DNA of 64,000 nt from Cronobacter turicensis z3032 (GCA_000027065.2 FN543093.2:376074-440073), one strand, 5' to 3'. Numbered from the stretch's first letter, positions 47,979-59,112 are shown. Numbers and translations: made by a program. Notes: generated from the letters alone by a model not told the origin.

Positions 47979-48700
47979 GTAAAGCGCGCGGTTCGCTGTT
48001 CGTGCGCCTGCGGCGGCTGGCGCTGCGTGCAGTGCTGGCGGTGCTCGGCGTCTGGATCGCAGGTATTTTGCTGTTCAGCGTGGTGCCGGTGCCCTTTTCG
48101 GCGGTCATGGTTGAGCGGCAGTTCTCCGCGTGGTTTAGCGGCGATTTCAGCTACGTGGCCCACTCCGACTGGGTGAGTATGGATGAGATTTCACCCTGGA
48201 TGGGGCTTGCGGTCATCGCGGCGGAAGACCAGCGGTTCCCGGAGCACTGGGGGTTTGACGTGGCGGCGATCCAGAAAGCCGTCTCGCATAACGAGCGGAG
48301 CAGCCGCATTCGCGGGGCTTCCACGCTGTCGCAGCAAACGGCCAAGAATCTGTTTCTGTGGGATGGGCGCAGCTGGCTGCGTAAGGGGCTGGAAGCGGGC
48401 TTAACGCTTGGCATCGAAACCGTCTGGAGCAAGCGCCGCATTCTGACGGTCTATCTGAATATCGCGGAATTCGGTGATGGCGTGTTTGGCGTGGAAGAGG
48501 CGTCACAGCGCTATTTCAATAAGCCCGCCAGCCGCCTTTCGGCATCAGAAGCCGCGCTGCTGGCGGCGGTGCTGCCAAACCCGCTGCGCTATAAGGCGAC
48601 CGCGCCTTCAGGCTATGTGCGGGCGCGTCAGCAGTGGATTTTGCGCCAGATGCGCCAGCTTGGCGGAGAATCGTTTATGGCGCAGCATACGCTGCGCTGA
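47975..48700 (+). CDS. mtgA: Monofunctional biosynthetic peptidoglycan transglycosylase
   Basis: Polymerises lipid II into glycan strands without cross-linking; inner-membrane, family GT51, thought to assist at the division site. The start at 47975 overlaps elbB by four bases and gives 241 residues, one fewer than E. coli. A single membrane anchor (about 14-38) is followed by the GT51 domain with motif 1 [14 protein letters not shown] (catalytic Glu), motif 2 [17 protein letters not shown], motif 3 [13 protein letters not shown] and motif 4 [15 protein letters not shown]. There is no transpeptidase domain. It converges on ptsO with an 11-nt gap. Confidence 0.97.
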   Translation: MSKARGSLFVRLRRLALRAVLAVLGVWIAGILLFSVVPVPFSAVMVERQFSAWFSGDFSYVAHSDWVSMDEISPWMGLAVIAAEDQRFPEHWGFDVAAIQKAVSHNERSSRIRGASTLSQQTAKNLFLWDGRSWLRKGLEAGLTLGIETVWSKRRILTVYLNIAEFGDGVFGVEEASQRYFNKPASRLSASEAALLAAVLPNPLRYKATAPSGYVRARQQWILRQMRQLGGESFMAQHTLR

Positions 48701-48711
48701 GGGCAGGGCGG

Positions 48712-48984
48712 TCAGTCTTCGTCAAAGCCTGCGTTAAACAGCGCGATGACGGCCGCCAGCGCTTCTTTTTCCTGCGGTCCGGTGGCTTCAATCTCGATAT
48801 GCCCGCCCTGTGCGGAATCCAGCATCAGCAGCGCGATGACGCTGCTGGCTTCCGCTTCCGTGCCCGCTTCATTACGCAACAACACTTCCGCGTCAAAGCT
48901 CTGCACCAGCTCAAACAGTTTCATGGCCGGACGGGCGTGCATCCCGAGCTTGTTGGTGATTTCAACGGTCTGTTTTACGGTCAT
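48712..48984 (-). CDS. ptsO: Phosphocarrier protein NPr
   Basis: HPr-like protein of the nitrogen phosphotransferase system; accepts phosphate from EI-Ntr (PtsP) at His16 and passes it to PtsN. It has 90 residues, equal to E. coli. The active site is in [12 protein letters not shown], and the central [15 protein letters not shown] replaces the HPr regulatory serine region. Its start overlaps the rapZ stop by four bases (ATGA). It is last in the rpoN-hpf-ptsN-rapZ-ptsO string. Confidence 0.97.
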   Translation of the reverse strand: MTVKQTVEITNKLGMHARPAMKLFELVQSFDAEVLLRNEAGTEAEASSVIALLMLDSAQGGHIEIEATGPQEKEALAAVIALFNAGFDED

Positions 48985-49835
48985 GATTTGCGTTTTTCCA
49001 GCGTACGATGACGGGACTGAACGTTTTTACCGCGCGAGCGGAAGTAGTCCGCCAGCTGTTCGGCGATATAGACGGAACGGTGTTTACCGCCGGTACAGCC
49101 AATCGCGACGGTCAGATAGCTGCGATTGTTGGTTTCCAGCATCGGCAGCCAGAGTTCCAGATAGCTGCGCGTCTGGTAGATGAAGTTGTGAACTTCCGTA
49201 TGGCGATCGAGAAACGCCGCGACGGGCTTATCAAGGCCGGTCATCGGGCGCAGTTTCGGGTCCCAGTGCGGGTTCGGCAGGAAGCGCACGTCGAAAACGT
49301 AATCGGCGTCGATAGGAATGCCGTGTTTAAAGCCGAATGACTCAAACACCATCGTAAGTTCGCGCTCGCGCTTGCCCAGCAGACGGGTACGCAGCATCTC
49401 CGCCAGTTCATGCACCGACATTTCCGACGTATCGACGATAAGATCCGCCCGCGATCGCAGCGGCTCCAGCAAATCGTTCTCTTCATCAATGGCGCTTTCC
49501 AGCGACAAATTTTTGCTGGAGAGCGGGTGCAGGCGACGCGTGTCGCTGTAGCGGCGGATTAGCGTATTGCGATCGGCGTCGAGGAACAGCAGTTGCGGAG
49601 AGAACGCGTCCGGCAGGTTGTTCATCGCCTGCTCAAACACCTCCGGGGATTCCGGCATATTGCGAACGTCGATGCTCACCGCGGCGGATATCTGCCTTTC
49701 CGAAAGCGTGCGCGCCAGTTCAGGCAGCAGCACGACAGGCAGGTTATCGACGCAGTAGAACCCCATATCTTCCAGTGCACGCAGGGCGACCGATTTCCCT
49801 GACCCTGAACGTCCACTGACGATCATCAGAACCAT
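48981..49835 (-). CDS. rapZ: RNase adapter protein RapZ
   Basis: Binds the small RNA GlmZ and hands it to RNase E, with GlmY as a decoy, so tuning glucosamine-6-phosphate synthesis for the cell wall. The start at 49835 ([15 protein letters not shown]) gives 284 residues, the same as E. coli; five upstream codons (MEKQQ) are excluded on length. Walker A is GRSGSGKS (residues 8-15), and the Walker B-like stretch is LLFLDADRN. The C-terminal RNA-binding part ends in RTLEKRKS with the basic residues needed for RNA binding. It sits between ptsN and ptsO. Confidence 0.97.
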   Translation of the reverse strand: MVLMIVSGRSGSGKSVALRALEDMGFYCVDNLPVVLLPELARTLSERQISAAVSIDVRNMPESPEVFEQAMNNLPDAFSPQLLFLDADRNTLIRRYSDTRRLHPLSSKNLSLESAIDEENDLLEPLRSRADLIVDTSEMSVHELAEMLRTRLLGKRERELTMVFESFGFKHGIPIDADYVFDVRFLPNPHWDPKLRPMTGLDKPVAAFLDRHTEVHNFIYQTRSYLELWLPMLETNNRSYLTVAIGCTGGKHRSVYIAEQLADYFRSRGKNVQSRHRTLEKRKS

Positions 49836-49899
49836 CTGCTGTTTCTCCACACTTCAGACCGGGTAACCGGTGCCTCCTGGGTTGTGCCTCTCGGCACGG

Positions 49900-50385
49900 T
49901 CATTCATTCTCTTCACTGGTTTCAGTGATTATCTGGTAGAGCTCTTCATCGCTTTGCGCGGCGCGCAGACGGCGACAAATCGTTTTGTCCGCCAGTCTTT
50001 TGGCCACCAGAGAGAGCGTATGCAGATGCGTTTTGGTTTGATCTGCCGGCACCAGCAATGCAAAGAGTAAATCGACGGGCTGGTTATCAATGGCGTCGAA
50101 AGGGATGGGCGTTTCGAGCTGGACGAAAACGCCGACGGCGCGCAGCGTATCTTCTTCAAGTTTGCCGTGCGGAATGGCGATGCCGTTGCCAATTCCGGTA
50201 CTGCCCATCCGCTCACGGGTGAGGATCGCTTCAAAGACGACCTGCGGCGGCAGGCTGAGCTGCTTTGCCGCCAGCTCGCTGATAATCTCCAGGGCGCGTT
50301 TTTTGCTCTGGCAGTGTACGCCGCTGCGGGTGCATTCCTGGTTTAAAACATTGCTCAATGGCAGAGCCGTATCATTATTCATCAT
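49900..50385 (-). CDS. ptsN: PTS IIA-like nitrogen regulatory protein PtsN
   Basis: Terminal phosphate acceptor of the nitrogen PTS; its unphosphorylated form regulates TrkA, KdpD and other targets linked to potassium and nitrogen balance. It has 161 residues, two fewer than E. coli, with the last residues (TSEENE) diverged. The phosphorylated residue is His73 in IAIPHGKLEED. Conserved blocks are QVVFEAILTRERMGSTGIGNG and NQPVDLLFALLVPADQT. The leader carries two overlapping strong hairpins (see 50408-50442). Confidence 0.97.
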   Translation of the reverse strand: MMNNDTALPLSNVLNQECTRSGVHCQSKKRALEIISELAAKQLSLPPQVVFEAILTRERMGSTGIGNGIAIPHGKLEEDTLRAVGVFVQLETPIPFDAIDNQPVDLLFALLVPADQTKTHLHTLSLVAKRLADKTICRRLRAAQSDEELYQIITETSEENE

Positions 50386-50407
50386 AATTTCACCTAAGCG
50401 TTTTCTG

Positions 50408-50442
50408 GTGCGGCGGCTCGCCGCACGGGCCGCGAGCCGCCG
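50408..50442 (-). promoter_or_regulatory. Two mutually exclusive hairpins between hpf and ptsN
   Basis: Hairpin A: GTGCGGCG (50408-50415) with CGCCGCAC (50419-50426), 3-nt loop. Hairpin B: CGGCGGCTCGC (50411-50421) with GCGAGCCGCCG (50432-50442), a perfect 11-bp stem and 10-nt loop. They share bases 50411-50426 and cannot coexist. No U tract follows, so this is not a simple terminator. It sits 25 nt after hpf and 23 nt before ptsN. Confidence 0.65.
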
Positions 50443-50467
50443 ATGTCCCAGCGCAACGCCCGGACAA

Positions 50468-50755
50468 TTAATGTTGTTTCAGTTTATCTTTATGTTTAGT
50501 GAGCTGCCGCGCCAGTTTATCAATCAAACCGTCAATCGCGGCGTACATATCCTGCCCTTCCGAACTGGCATGCAGCTCCCCGCCGTTCACATGCAGGGTG
50601 GCGTCGGCGATTTGGGTCACCTTTTCCACCTTCAGCACAATATAGACCTGATTAATCCTTTCGAAATACTGCTCCAGCTTGGCGAACTTGGCGTTAACGA
50701 AGTCGCGCAACGCTTCAGTAATTTCGACGTTATGTCCTGTGATGTTGAGCTGCAT
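50468..50755 (-). CDS. hpf: Ribosome hibernation promoting factor, short form
   Basis: Stationary-phase factor that, with RMF, forms inactive 100S ribosome dimers. The start at 50755 (MQLNITGHNVEITEALRDF) gives 95 residues, equal to E. coli; 28 further in-frame codons upstream overlap the rpoN end and are not used. The betaalphabeta fold and basic C-terminal helix (DKLARQLTKHKDKLKQH) are typical. It follows rpoN by 22 nt, and sigma-54 operon transcription supplies it. A hairpin region separates it from ptsN. Confidence 0.96.
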   Translation of the reverse strand: MQLNITGHNVEITEALRDFVNAKFAKLEQYFERINQVYIVLKVEKVTQIADATLHVNGGELHASSEGQDMYAAIDGLIDKLARQLTKHKDKLKQH

Positions 50756-50777
50756 AGTGTCTTCCTTATCGGTTGGG

Positions 50778-52217
50778 TCAGACCAGCTGTTTGCGCTGAT
50801 TTGACGGCGGTATGGATAAAGATTCTCGATACTTCGCAACGGTACGGCGGGCCACCATGATTCCTTGTTCTGACAGCATAGACGTTAGCTTGCTGTCGCT
50901 TAAGGGTTTCGCGGGGTTTTCCGCTGCAATCAACTTTTTCACCAGCGCGCGGATTGCCGTGGACGAGGCTTCGCCGCCGCCCTCAGTGTTCACGTGGCTT
51001 GAGAAAAAATACTTTAATTCAAAGATGCCGCGCGGGCTGTGCAGATATTTTTGCGTGGTGACGCGGGAGATGGTGGATTCATGCATCTCAACCGCCTGAG
51101 CAATATCGGCCAGCACCATCGGCTTCATATACTCTTCGCCCTGATCGAAGAACGCTTGCTGCTGTTCGACGATGCAACGGCTGACGCGCAGCAGCGTGTC
51201 GTTACGGCTCTCCAGACTTTTGATAAGCCATTTAGCTTCCTGAAGATTGCTGCGGATGAACTGGCTGTCGGATTCGTTACGCGCGCTGCCAGACATGGCG
51301 GCGTACTGCTGATTGATTTTGAGCCGGGGGATGCTGTCGGCATTGAGTTCGACCGTCCAGCGGCCGTTATGCTTGCGCACCAGCACGTCCGGGATGACAT
51401 ATTCCGGCTCGCCGGTCTGGATCGACTGTCCGGGGCGCGGATCGAGCGACTGAATAAGATTGACCGCTTCTTTCAGCACGTCTTCTTTAAGGCGTGTGAC
51501 ACGCATCAGGCTGCGGAAATCATGATTGGCCAGCAGATCGAGGTGATCGCTGACGATCTGGCGCGCCTGCGCGAGAAAAGGGGTTTCGGCGCTAAACTGC
51601 GAAAGCTGGATCAACAGGCAGTCGCGCAGATCGCGGGCGGCGACGCCTACCGGATCGAAACGCTGAACGCGCTTGAGTACGGCTTCGATCTCTTCAGGGC
51701 CGATGTCGTCATCGTTATCGCCCATGCCGTCGAGAATATCCTGCACCGTTACGGTGAGATAGCCGGTATCGTCCACCGCATCGACAATCGCCGTGGCGAT
51801 GGCGCGATCGGTATCAGTAAAGGGCGTTAACTGCACCTGCCACATCAGGTAATCCTGCAGGCTCTGGGTGGTTTCGCCCTGATAAACCGGCAGCTCGTCA
51901 TCGATATAGTCAGTGCCGGTGCCAGACGGGGTGCCCGCGGTGTAGATTTCATCCCAGCTGGCGTCAAGCGGCAGCTCGTCGGGCATCTCTTTTTGTTCCA
52001 GCGCTTCGGCAGTATCCAGCCCTTCGCTGTCCTGCGTTTCCTGAGTGGCAATTTCGTCGTGAATGTCGGTTTGCTCAAGCAGGGGATTGCTCTCCAGCGC
52101 CTGTTGCAGCTCCTGCTGAAGCTCCAGCGTGGACAATTGCAACAAGCGGATGGCCTGCTGCAACTGCGGCGTCATGGCGAGCTGTTGGCTTAGCCTTAGT
52201 TGCAAACCTTGCTTCAT
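50778..52217 (-). CDS. rpoN: RNA polymerase sigma-54 factor
   Basis: Alternative sigma factor for nitrogen assimilation and other functions, needing AAA+ activators. It has 479 residues, two more than E. coli. The N-terminal region I ([32 protein letters not shown], about residues 4-37) is Gln- and Leu-rich. An acidic region II follows. The core-binding domain spans about 110-300, and the helix-turn-helix is followed by the RpoN box ARRTVAKYR at residues 456-464, which reads the -24 element. A stem-loop (52269-52288) lies between lptB and this gene. Confidence 0.98.
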   Translation of the reverse strand: MKQGLQLRLSQQLAMTPQLQQAIRLLQLSTLELQQELQQALESNPLLEQTDIHDEIATQETQDSEGLDTAEALEQKEMPDELPLDASWDEIYTAGTPSGTGTDYIDDELPVYQGETTQSLQDYLMWQVQLTPFTDTDRAIATAIVDAVDDTGYLTVTVQDILDGMGDNDDDIGPEEIEAVLKRVQRFDPVGVAARDLRDCLLIQLSQFSAETPFLAQARQIVSDHLDLLANHDFRSLMRVTRLKEDVLKEAVNLIQSLDPRPGQSIQTGEPEYVIPDVLVRKHNGRWTVELNADSIPRLKINQQYAAMSGSARNESDSQFIRSNLQEAKWLIKSLESRNDTLLRVSRCIVEQQQAFFDQGEEYMKPMVLADIAQAVEMHESTISRVTTQKYLHSPRGIFELKYFFSSHVNTEGGGEASSTAIRALVKKLIAAENPAKPLSDSKLTSMLSEQGIMVARRTVAKYRESLSIPPSNQRKQLV

Positions 52218-52268
52218 ATTCAGAGCAAAAATCCTCAGGTGTAAACGTCAAAAGACCTGTTGCGGCAG

Positions 52269-52288
52269 GGCGCGCCGGGTAGCGCGCC
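52269..52288 (-). other. Stem-loop between lptB and rpoN
   Basis: GGCGCGC (52269-52275) pairs with GCGCGCC (52282-52288) over a 6-nt loop. It lies 24 nt past the lptB stop and has no U tract. It may mark an mRNA end or processing site separating LPS transport genes from rpoN. Confidence 0.45.
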
Positions 52289-52312
52289 GTTTCTGCCTGT
52301 TGCTCTACCCTA

Positions 52313-53038
52313 TCAGAGTCTGAACTCTTCCCCAAGGTATACGCGTTTAACCTGTTCGTCCTGCAGGATATCTTCAGGGGTGCCGTGGGCGATAAGGTGG
52401 CCCTGGCTGACGATGTAAGCGCGCTCGCAGACCGCCAGCGTTTCACGCACGTTGTGGTCGGTAATCAGCACGCCGAGGCCGCTGTCGCGCAGATGCTCAA
52501 TGATGCGTTTAATGTCGATGACCGAAATCGGGTCGACGCCGGCGAACGGTTCATCAAGCAGAATGAATTTCGGGTTCGCGGCCAGCGCGCGGGCAATCTC
52601 GACGCGACGGCGTTCACCGCCGGAGAGCGACTGGCCGAGGCTGTCGCGCAGATGGTCGATGTGAAACTCTTCCATCAGCTCTTTGGCGCGATCTTCGCGC
52701 TGCTCGGTGCTGAGGTCGTCGCGAATTTGCAGGACGGCCATCAGGTTGTCATAGACGCTCAGGCGGCGGAAAATCGACGCTTCCTGCGGCAGATAGCCGA
52801 TGCCGCGACGCGCGCGGGCGTGCAGCGGCAGCAGGCTGATATCTTCATCATCAATGATGATGTCGCCCGCGTCGCGCTGAACGATGCCCACCACCATATA
52901 GAACGTCGTGGTTTTGCCCGCGCCGTTGGGGCCAAGCAGGCCGACAATCTCGCCTGAATTTACCGTCAGGCTGACATCTTCCACTACGCGGCGGCCTTTG
53001 TAGGCTTTTGCCAGGTGTTTCGCAATGAGGGTTGCCAT
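52313..53038 (-). CDS. lptB: LPS export ABC transporter ATP-binding protein LptB
   Basis: ATPase of the LptB2FG complex that extracts LPS from the inner membrane and pushes it along the LptC-LptA bridge. It has 241 residues, the same as E. coli. Walker A is [18 protein letters not shown] (36-44 core), the signature is [15 protein letters not shown], Walker B is [15 protein letters not shown], and the H-loop is [12 protein letters not shown]. Six nucleotides separate it from lptA upstream. Order and spacing equal E. coli. Confidence 0.98.
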   Translation of the reverse strand: MATLIAKHLAKAYKGRRVVEDVSLTVNSGEIVGLLGPNGAGKTTTFYMVVGIVQRDAGDIIIDDEDISLLPLHARARRGIGYLPQEASIFRRLSVYDNLMAVLQIRDDLSTEQREDRAKELMEEFHIDHLRDSLGQSLSGGERRRVEIARALAANPKFILLDEPFAGVDPISVIDIKRIIEHLRDSGLGVLITDHNVRETLAVCERAYIVSQGHLIAHGTPEDILQDEQVKRVYLGEEFRL

Positions 53039-53044
53039 AGGGGT

Positions 53045-53602
53045 TTAATTACTCTTTTTCTGGGCCGGCGCCTGAGCGGCGCCGTCTTTATTTTGCAGCT
53101 GCGATGGCACCAGTACGGTGGTGACGCGTTTGCCTTTCTCGCTGAACGCCTGCATCTTCTGCTCTTTCACGAGATACGTGATTTTGTCGCCTTTGATGTT
53201 GCTGTCGAGCTGCTCAAGATAGGCGTTGCCGGTCAGCACCACGAAATCGCTTTGCAACTCGTAGTGCATTGTGGAGGCGTGGCCTTTCACCGGTTTGCCG
53301 TTGTCCTGCATCTGGTAGAACGTGGCCGGATTGCCGTAACCGTCAATCACCTCTTTGCCTTTATCACCGCTCGGGCGCGTCACGACGACTTTATCGGCGT
53401 TGATTTTAATCGTGCCCTGCGTTACCACGACATTACCGGTGAAGGTGACGACATTGCCCTGCATATCCAGCGACTGCTGGTCAGATTCAATGTGGATAGG
53501 CTGTTCGGTATCGCCCGTCAGCGCGAACGCCGGGAAGCCTGCCGCCAGCAGCGTACTGGTCAGTACGAGATTAAGGCTGAGTTTGTTTATTCTGGATTTC
53601 AT
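53045..53602 (-). CDS. lptA: LPS transport periplasmic protein LptA
   Basis: Periplasmic bridge protein whose beta-jellyroll units carry LPS from LptC to LptD. The ATG at 53602 (MKSRINKLSLNLVLTSTLLA) gives 185 residues, equal to E. coli, with a signal peptide cut near residue 27 (FPAFA-LTGD). The conserved start of the mature domain is QPIHIESDQQSLDMQGNVV, with repeated TGNVVVTQGTIKINADKVVV. The 5' end overlaps lptC by 32 nt, as in E. coli; an in-frame start further upstream is excluded on length. Confidence 0.97.
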   Translation of the reverse strand: MKSRINKLSLNLVLTSTLLAAGFPAFALTGDTEQPIHIESDQQSLDMQGNVVTFTGNVVVTQGTIKINADKVVVTRPSGDKGKEVIDGYGNPATFYQMQDNGKPVKGHASTMHYELQSDFVVLTGNAYLEQLDSNIKGDKITYLVKEQKMQAFSEKGKRVTTVLVPSQLQNKDGAAQAPAQKKSN

Positions 53603-54146
53603 AGGAGGTTCTAACCTTTTCAATCAGCTCGGCATTTTTGCTGCGAAGGTTCCCGCGCATTTTCAGGCCGCTGGAATTAAAGCTGGTGCCGTAAAGAGTA
53701 ACAAGCGTATCAGAGGTAACGTCCTGGGTGACCAGGTTAATCTCCGCCTTGTCGGTCGTAATTTTGCGTAACTGTGAATCGGGCGTCAGCGCGTTCACTT
53801 CCACATGACCGGTGAGATAGAGCATCCTGTCATTGGTCAGTTTGGCACGATCCGCCTTGACCGACCAGGTCGGCACTTTATTGGCATCGAAGGTGGTCAT
53901 TACCGGCTGTGTAAACCAGGAGACGCCGTCTTCGGAAAAATATTCAACGTGTTGCGCGACCAGGCGGTAGTTCAGCGCGCCTTCCGGGCTATAGACAACG
54001 GTATTCGACTGCTCGCTCTGATAGGTCGGCTCGTTGCTGTTTACCGTCGTTGGGCCGGCCTCATCCTGATCGGCCAGGTTAATGCCAATCAGCACCAGCG
54101 CGGCCAGCGCCAGCAGGATAATTACCCAGCGTCTGGTCTTACTCAT
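53571..54146 (-). CDS. lptC: LPS export protein LptC
   Basis: Inner-membrane anchored protein that receives LPS from LptB2FG and passes it to LptA. It has 191 residues, the same as E. coli. A single N-terminal membrane span (about 7-25, WVIILLALAALVLIGINLA) is followed by the periplasmic jellyroll with TNDRMLYLTGHVEVNALTPDSQLRKITTDKAEINLVTQDV. It overlaps kdsC by four bases and lptA by 32. Transcript order is kdsD-kdsC-lptC-lptA-lptB. Confidence 0.97.
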   Translation of the reverse strand: MSKTRRWVIILLALAALVLIGINLADQDEAGPTTVNSNEPTYQSEQSNTVVYSPEGALNYRLVAQHVEYFSEDGVSWFTQPVMTTFDANKVPTWSVKADRAKLTNDRMLYLTGHVEVNALTPDSQLRKITTDKAEINLVTQDVTSDTLVTLYGTSFNSSGLKMRGNLRSKNAELIEKVRTSYEIQNKQTQP

Positions 54147-54709
54147 ATGGATTGCCCTATGGCCTCATCTAGTTTGCCCTGCGCCAGCAGCAGGAGATCG
54201 CACACTTCGCGCACCGCGCCGCGGCCGCCTGCAATATGGGTGACGTAATCGGCTTTCGGCGTGAGCAGCGGATGCGCATCCGCTACCGCGACGCTTAGCC
54301 CGACCTGCGCCATTACCGGCCAGTCAATCAAATCATCGCCGACATAAGCCACATTTTCTGGAGAAAGCGCCAGCTTTTCCAGCAGTTGCCGGTAAGCGAT
54401 GAGCTTATCGGATTGCCCCTGGTAAAGATGCGTAATGCCGAGCGTCTCGCAGCGATCTTCCAGCAGTTTCGCTTTACGTCCGGTGATAATCGCGACCTCA
54501 ATGCCGGACGTCAGCGCGCAGCGAATGCCGTAGCCGTCGCGCACGTTGAAGGCTTTTAACTCTTCGCCGCTGTTGCCCATGTAAATCAGGCCGTCGGACA
54601 TCACGCCGTCGACATCCAGAATCAGCAGGCGGATTTGCGCCGCCCGCGCAATGATCTGCGCGCTCACCGGCCCATAGCAGGTAGAGATGGCGCCATCAGG
54701 GTTACTCAT
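54143..54709 (-). CDS. kdsC: 3-deoxy-D-manno-octulosonate 8-phosphate phosphatase KdsC
   Basis: HAD-family phosphatase that converts Kdo-8-phosphate to Kdo for LPS inner core. It has 188 residues, equal to E. coli. The nucleophile motif is LILDVDGVMSDGLIYMG, motif II is VAIITGRKAKLLEDRCETLG, and the C-terminal metal motif is ENVAYVGDDLIDWPVM. It forms a tetramer, with no cap domain. Kdo supply is thereby genetically linked to LPS export in this cluster. It follows kdsD by 15 nt. Confidence 0.97.
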   Translation of the reverse strand: MSNPDGAISTCYGPVSAQIIARAAQIRLLILDVDGVMSDGLIYMGNSGEELKAFNVRDGYGIRCALTSGIEVAIITGRKAKLLEDRCETLGITHLYQGQSDKLIAYRQLLEKLALSPENVAYVGDDLIDWPVMAQVGLSVAVADAHPLLTPKADYVTHIAGGRGAVREVCDLLLLAQGKLDEAIGQSI

Positions 54710-54724
54710 TAAACCTTTCCTTTG

Positions 54725-55711
54725 TTACACCACGCCTGCGCGCAGCAAATCATGCATATGTATCACACCGCGCAACTGGTCGCCATCAGCCACCATGACG
54801 GAAGTAATATGGCGCGACTGCATCAGGTTAAGCGCATCGACTGCGAGCGTCCCCGGACGCACCCGGATACCGCCTGGCGTCATGACATCGACAATCTTCA
54901 TCTGGTGCAGATCGCCGCCCATATCGAAGACGCGGCGCAAGTCGCCATCGGTAAAGACGCCGTCGATTTTCATCAGGTCATCGCAAATAACCGTCATGCC
55001 AAGATTCTTGCGGGTGATTTCCAGAAGCGCATCGCGCAGAGAAGCCTCTTTGCTGACGTGCGGGATTTCATCACCGGTATGCATGATGTCGTTAACCCGC
55101 AGCAGCAGCTTACGCCCGAGCGCGCCGCCAGGGTGCGAGAGCGCGAAATCTTCTGGCGTAAAGCCGCGCGCTTTCAGCAGCGCGACCGCGAGCGCATCAC
55201 CCATAACCAGCGTCGCGGTCGTGCTGGTCGTCGGCGCAAGGCCGAGCGGGCACGCTTCCTGCGGCACTTTTATGCACAGATGGATATCCGCCGCTTTGGC
55301 CATCGCGCTCTCCGGACGGCCCGTCATACAGATAAGCTGCACCTGAAGGCGTTTCAGCACCGGGATGAGCGCCAGGATTTCGTTGGACTCGCCGGAGTTG
55401 GAAATCGCAATTACGATATCCTGCGCGCTTACCATGCCTAAATCGCCGTGGCTCGCCTCCGCCGGATGCACAAAGAACGACGGCGTGCCGGTACTGGCGA
55501 GCGTGGCCGCTATTTTTTTTCCGATGTGCCCCGATTTGCCCATGCCCATGACCACGACTTTGCCGCGGCAGTAGAACATGCTTTCGCAGGCGCGGGCAAA
55601 GTCGGCGTTAATGTATTGATCCAGATGTTCCAGGCCGGCGCGCTCAATAGTCAGGACATCTTTCCCGGCCTGTTCAAAGTCAAAACCTGGCGGTAAATCT
55701 AGTTGCGACAT
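54725..55711 (-). CDS. kdsD: D-arabinose-5-phosphate isomerase KdsD
   Basis: Converts ribulose-5-phosphate to arabinose-5-phosphate, the first step of Kdo synthesis. The start at 55711 (MSQLDLPPGFDFEQAGKDV) gives 328 residues, equal to E. coli; earlier in-frame starts overlap yrbG. The SIS sugar-isomerase domain (about 30-180) carries GKVVVMGMGKSGHIGKKIAATLASTGTPSFFV and AISNSGESNEI. Two CBS domains follow (about 205-328). It is between yrbG and kdsC, 14 nt from the yrbG end. Confidence 0.97.
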   Translation of the reverse strand: MSQLDLPPGFDFEQAGKDVLTIERAGLEHLDQYINADFARACESMFYCRGKVVVMGMGKSGHIGKKIAATLASTGTPSFFVHPAEASHGDLGMVSAQDIVIAISNSGESNEILALIPVLKRLQVQLICMTGRPESAMAKAADIHLCIKVPQEACPLGLAPTTSTTATLVMGDALAVALLKARGFTPEDFALSHPGGALGRKLLLRVNDIMHTGDEIPHVSKEASLRDALLEITRKNLGMTVICDDLMKIDGVFTDGDLRRVFDMGGDLHQMKIVDVMTPGGIRVRPGTLAVDALNLMQSRHITSVMVADGDQLRGVIHMHDLLRAGVV

Positions 55712-55725
55712 AATGCGATTCCGAT

Positions 55726-56703
55726 TCATCCAACAAGACGCGGCGACGCCCAGAACAGCATCACCATCCAAACGATAAACCCACATAATAATCCGGCGCC
55801 GGTTTTTTTACCGAGATACCGCTCAGGACGCCAGCACAGCATCACGAAAATAACGCTGACCAGCAGCATAACGCCGTAATCGCGCGTGAAAGCCAACGGA
55901 TCGAAATGACCGGGCGCCAGCAGCGCGGGCAGGCCAGGCACGATAGCCAGATTGTAAACATTCGAGCCGATGATATTGCCAATGGCGATATCGTCTTCAC
56001 CTTTTCGCGCGCCCGCGATAGCGGTCGCCAGTTCCGGCAGGCTGGTGCCGATAGCAATCGCGGTCAGGCCGACCGTCAGCTCGCTGATGGCGAAACCGTG
56101 GGCCAGGACGGTGGCGTTATCCACCACCATGCGCGTCGCCATGGGCATAATAATGAGCGCTACGCCAAGCCAGAGAAACGCGACCGAGCGTCCGCCTTCG
56201 CGGGGCAGTTCGGCAAGCTGTTCGCGCGTCAGGCTGTCATTCCCCTGACGCTCGGCCCGGCGAGCCAGGCGGATGATAAACCATAAATAGGCGGCGGCGA
56301 TGAGCAACAGCCAGATGCCTTCGGCGCGGGTGAGTTCGCCATCCCACAGCACCAGACCCGCCAGCGCGCTGACAATCAGCATGGCGGAGAGTTCGCGGCG
56401 CAGCACCGACGAGTGCGCCGCCAGCGGGCGCAGCAGCGCCGTTAAGCCGGCTATCAGCAAAATATTAGTGATATTCGACCCTATCGCTGTGCCGATGGCG
56501 AGGCTGGTTTCGCCATGCAGCGCGGCGGCGACGGAAACAATCATTTCAGGCAGAGAGGTGCCGATACCCACCACGGTAATGCCAATCAGCAATGGCGGCA
56601 CGCCCAGACTGCGGCAGAGTAGCGAGGCGGCGAAAACCAGACGATCGGCGCTATAGACCACCAATAGCAAACCAATAATCAACAGCGCCGTAGCTAAAAG
56701 CAT
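55726..56703 (-). CDS. yrbG: Calcium/sodium antiporter family protein YrbG
   Basis: Ion exchanger of the YrbG subfamily of the cation/calcium antiporters. The start at 56703 (MLLATALLIIGLLLVV) gives 325 residues, equal to E. coli. About ten membrane helices are visible. The two inverted alpha repeats each carry the exchange motif: GIGTSLPEMIVS near residue 55 and AIGTSLPELATAI near residue 225. Transport activity in E. coli is not well proven. It is divergent from mlaF across 233 nt and precedes kdsD. Confidence 0.93.
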   Translation of the reverse strand: MLLATALLIIGLLLVVYSADRLVFAASLLCRSLGVPPLLIGITVVGIGTSLPEMIVSVAAALHGETSLAIGTAIGSNITNILLIAGLTALLRPLAAHSSVLRRELSAMLIVSALAGLVLWDGELTRAEGIWLLLIAAAYLWFIIRLARRAERQGNDSLTREQLAELPREGGRSVAFLWLGVALIIMPMATRMVVDNATVLAHGFAISELTVGLTAIAIGTSLPELATAIAGARKGEDDIAIGNIIGSNVYNLAIVPGLPALLAPGHFDPLAFTRDYGVMLLVSVIFVMLCWRPERYLGKKTGAGLLCGFIVWMVMLFWASPRLVG

Positions 56704-56798
56704 GCAAAGTCCTTTCTTCAGGTATAATCGCCGGTCCACTGTGCCTGAGTTGCTGGCCGCGCATACGGATCGTTAAGGAACGAAGTAAACTCTTAATT

Positions 56799-56826
56799 TT
56801 GACCAGATGCGCGCCAAAAGTAAAAC
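56799..56826 (+). promoter_or_regulatory. Candidate promoter of mlaFEDCB
   Basis: TTGACC (56799-56804) and TAAAAC (56821-56826) are separated by 16 bp. The -35 matches at five of six positions, the -10 at four. Transcription would begin about 100 nt before mlaF. It lies in the yrbG-mlaF divergent gap. Confidence 0.45.
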
Positions 56827-56936
56827 AAATGCCAGCTTTCGCTAACCTCATACGGGGATATTCTGTAAAAATACCCCCTTTGCGGTGTCGACTGGCGCCA
56901 TTATGAACAACTCTGCGAACCTTGAAGGATGCGTTG

Positions 56937-58542
<1,606 letters not shown>

Positions 58543-58545
58543 CGC

Positions 58546-59097
58546 ATGCAAACGAAGAAATTTGAGATTTGGGTTGGCGCTTTTATGCTCGTGGCGCTGC
58601 TGGCCGCGCTGTTCATTTGTCTGAAAGTGGCGGATGTCACCTCGCTGCGGGCTGAACCGACATACCGGCTTTATGCCACCTTTGATAATATCGGCGGCCT
58701 GAAATCGCACTCGCCGGTACGCATTGGCGGCGTGGTGATTGGCCGCGTTTCCGACATCACGCTGGATCCGAAAACCTACCTGCCGCGCGTCGCGATGGAT
58801 ATCGAACAGCGCTACGATCATATTCCCGATACCAGCTCGCTGGCGATTCGAACTTCCGGCCTGCTGGGGGAGCAATATCTGGCGCTGAACGTCGGTTTTG
58901 AAGATCCTGAGCTGGGAACCACTATCCTTAAGGATGGCGCCACCATTCAGGACACCAAATCCGCTATGGTGCTTGAAGATCTGATTGGCCAGTTCCTCTA
59001 TAAGAGCAACAGCGGCGACAACCAGAAAGAGGGCGGTGAGCAGGGCACTGCCGCCCAACCGGATAACGCGACGCCGCCTGCCGGCGCGACGAACTAA
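58546..59097 (+). CDS. mlaD: Outer-membrane lipid asymmetry protein MlaD
   Basis: Hexameric MCE-domain protein anchored in the inner membrane whose central pore takes phospholipid from MlaC. It has 183 residues, equal to E. coli. One N-terminal membrane helix (about 7-25, IWVGAFMLVALLAALFICLKV) is followed by the MCE domain (about 38-118, YRLYATFDNIGGLKSHSPVRIGGVVIGRV) with the helical pore-lining segment. The C-terminal tail is low-complexity (Gly, Asn, Ala, Pro). mlaC follows after 15 nt. Confidence 0.97.
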   Translation: MQTKKFEIWVGAFMLVALLAALFICLKVADVTSLRAEPTYRLYATFDNIGGLKSHSPVRIGGVVIGRVSDITLDPKTYLPRVAMDIEQRYDHIPDTSSLAIRTSGLLGEQYLALNVGFEDPELGTTILKDGATIQDTKSAMVLEDLIGQFLYKSNSGDNQKEGGEQGTAAQPDNATPPAGATN

Positions 59098-59112
59098 TCA
59101 GGAGAAACGGAT

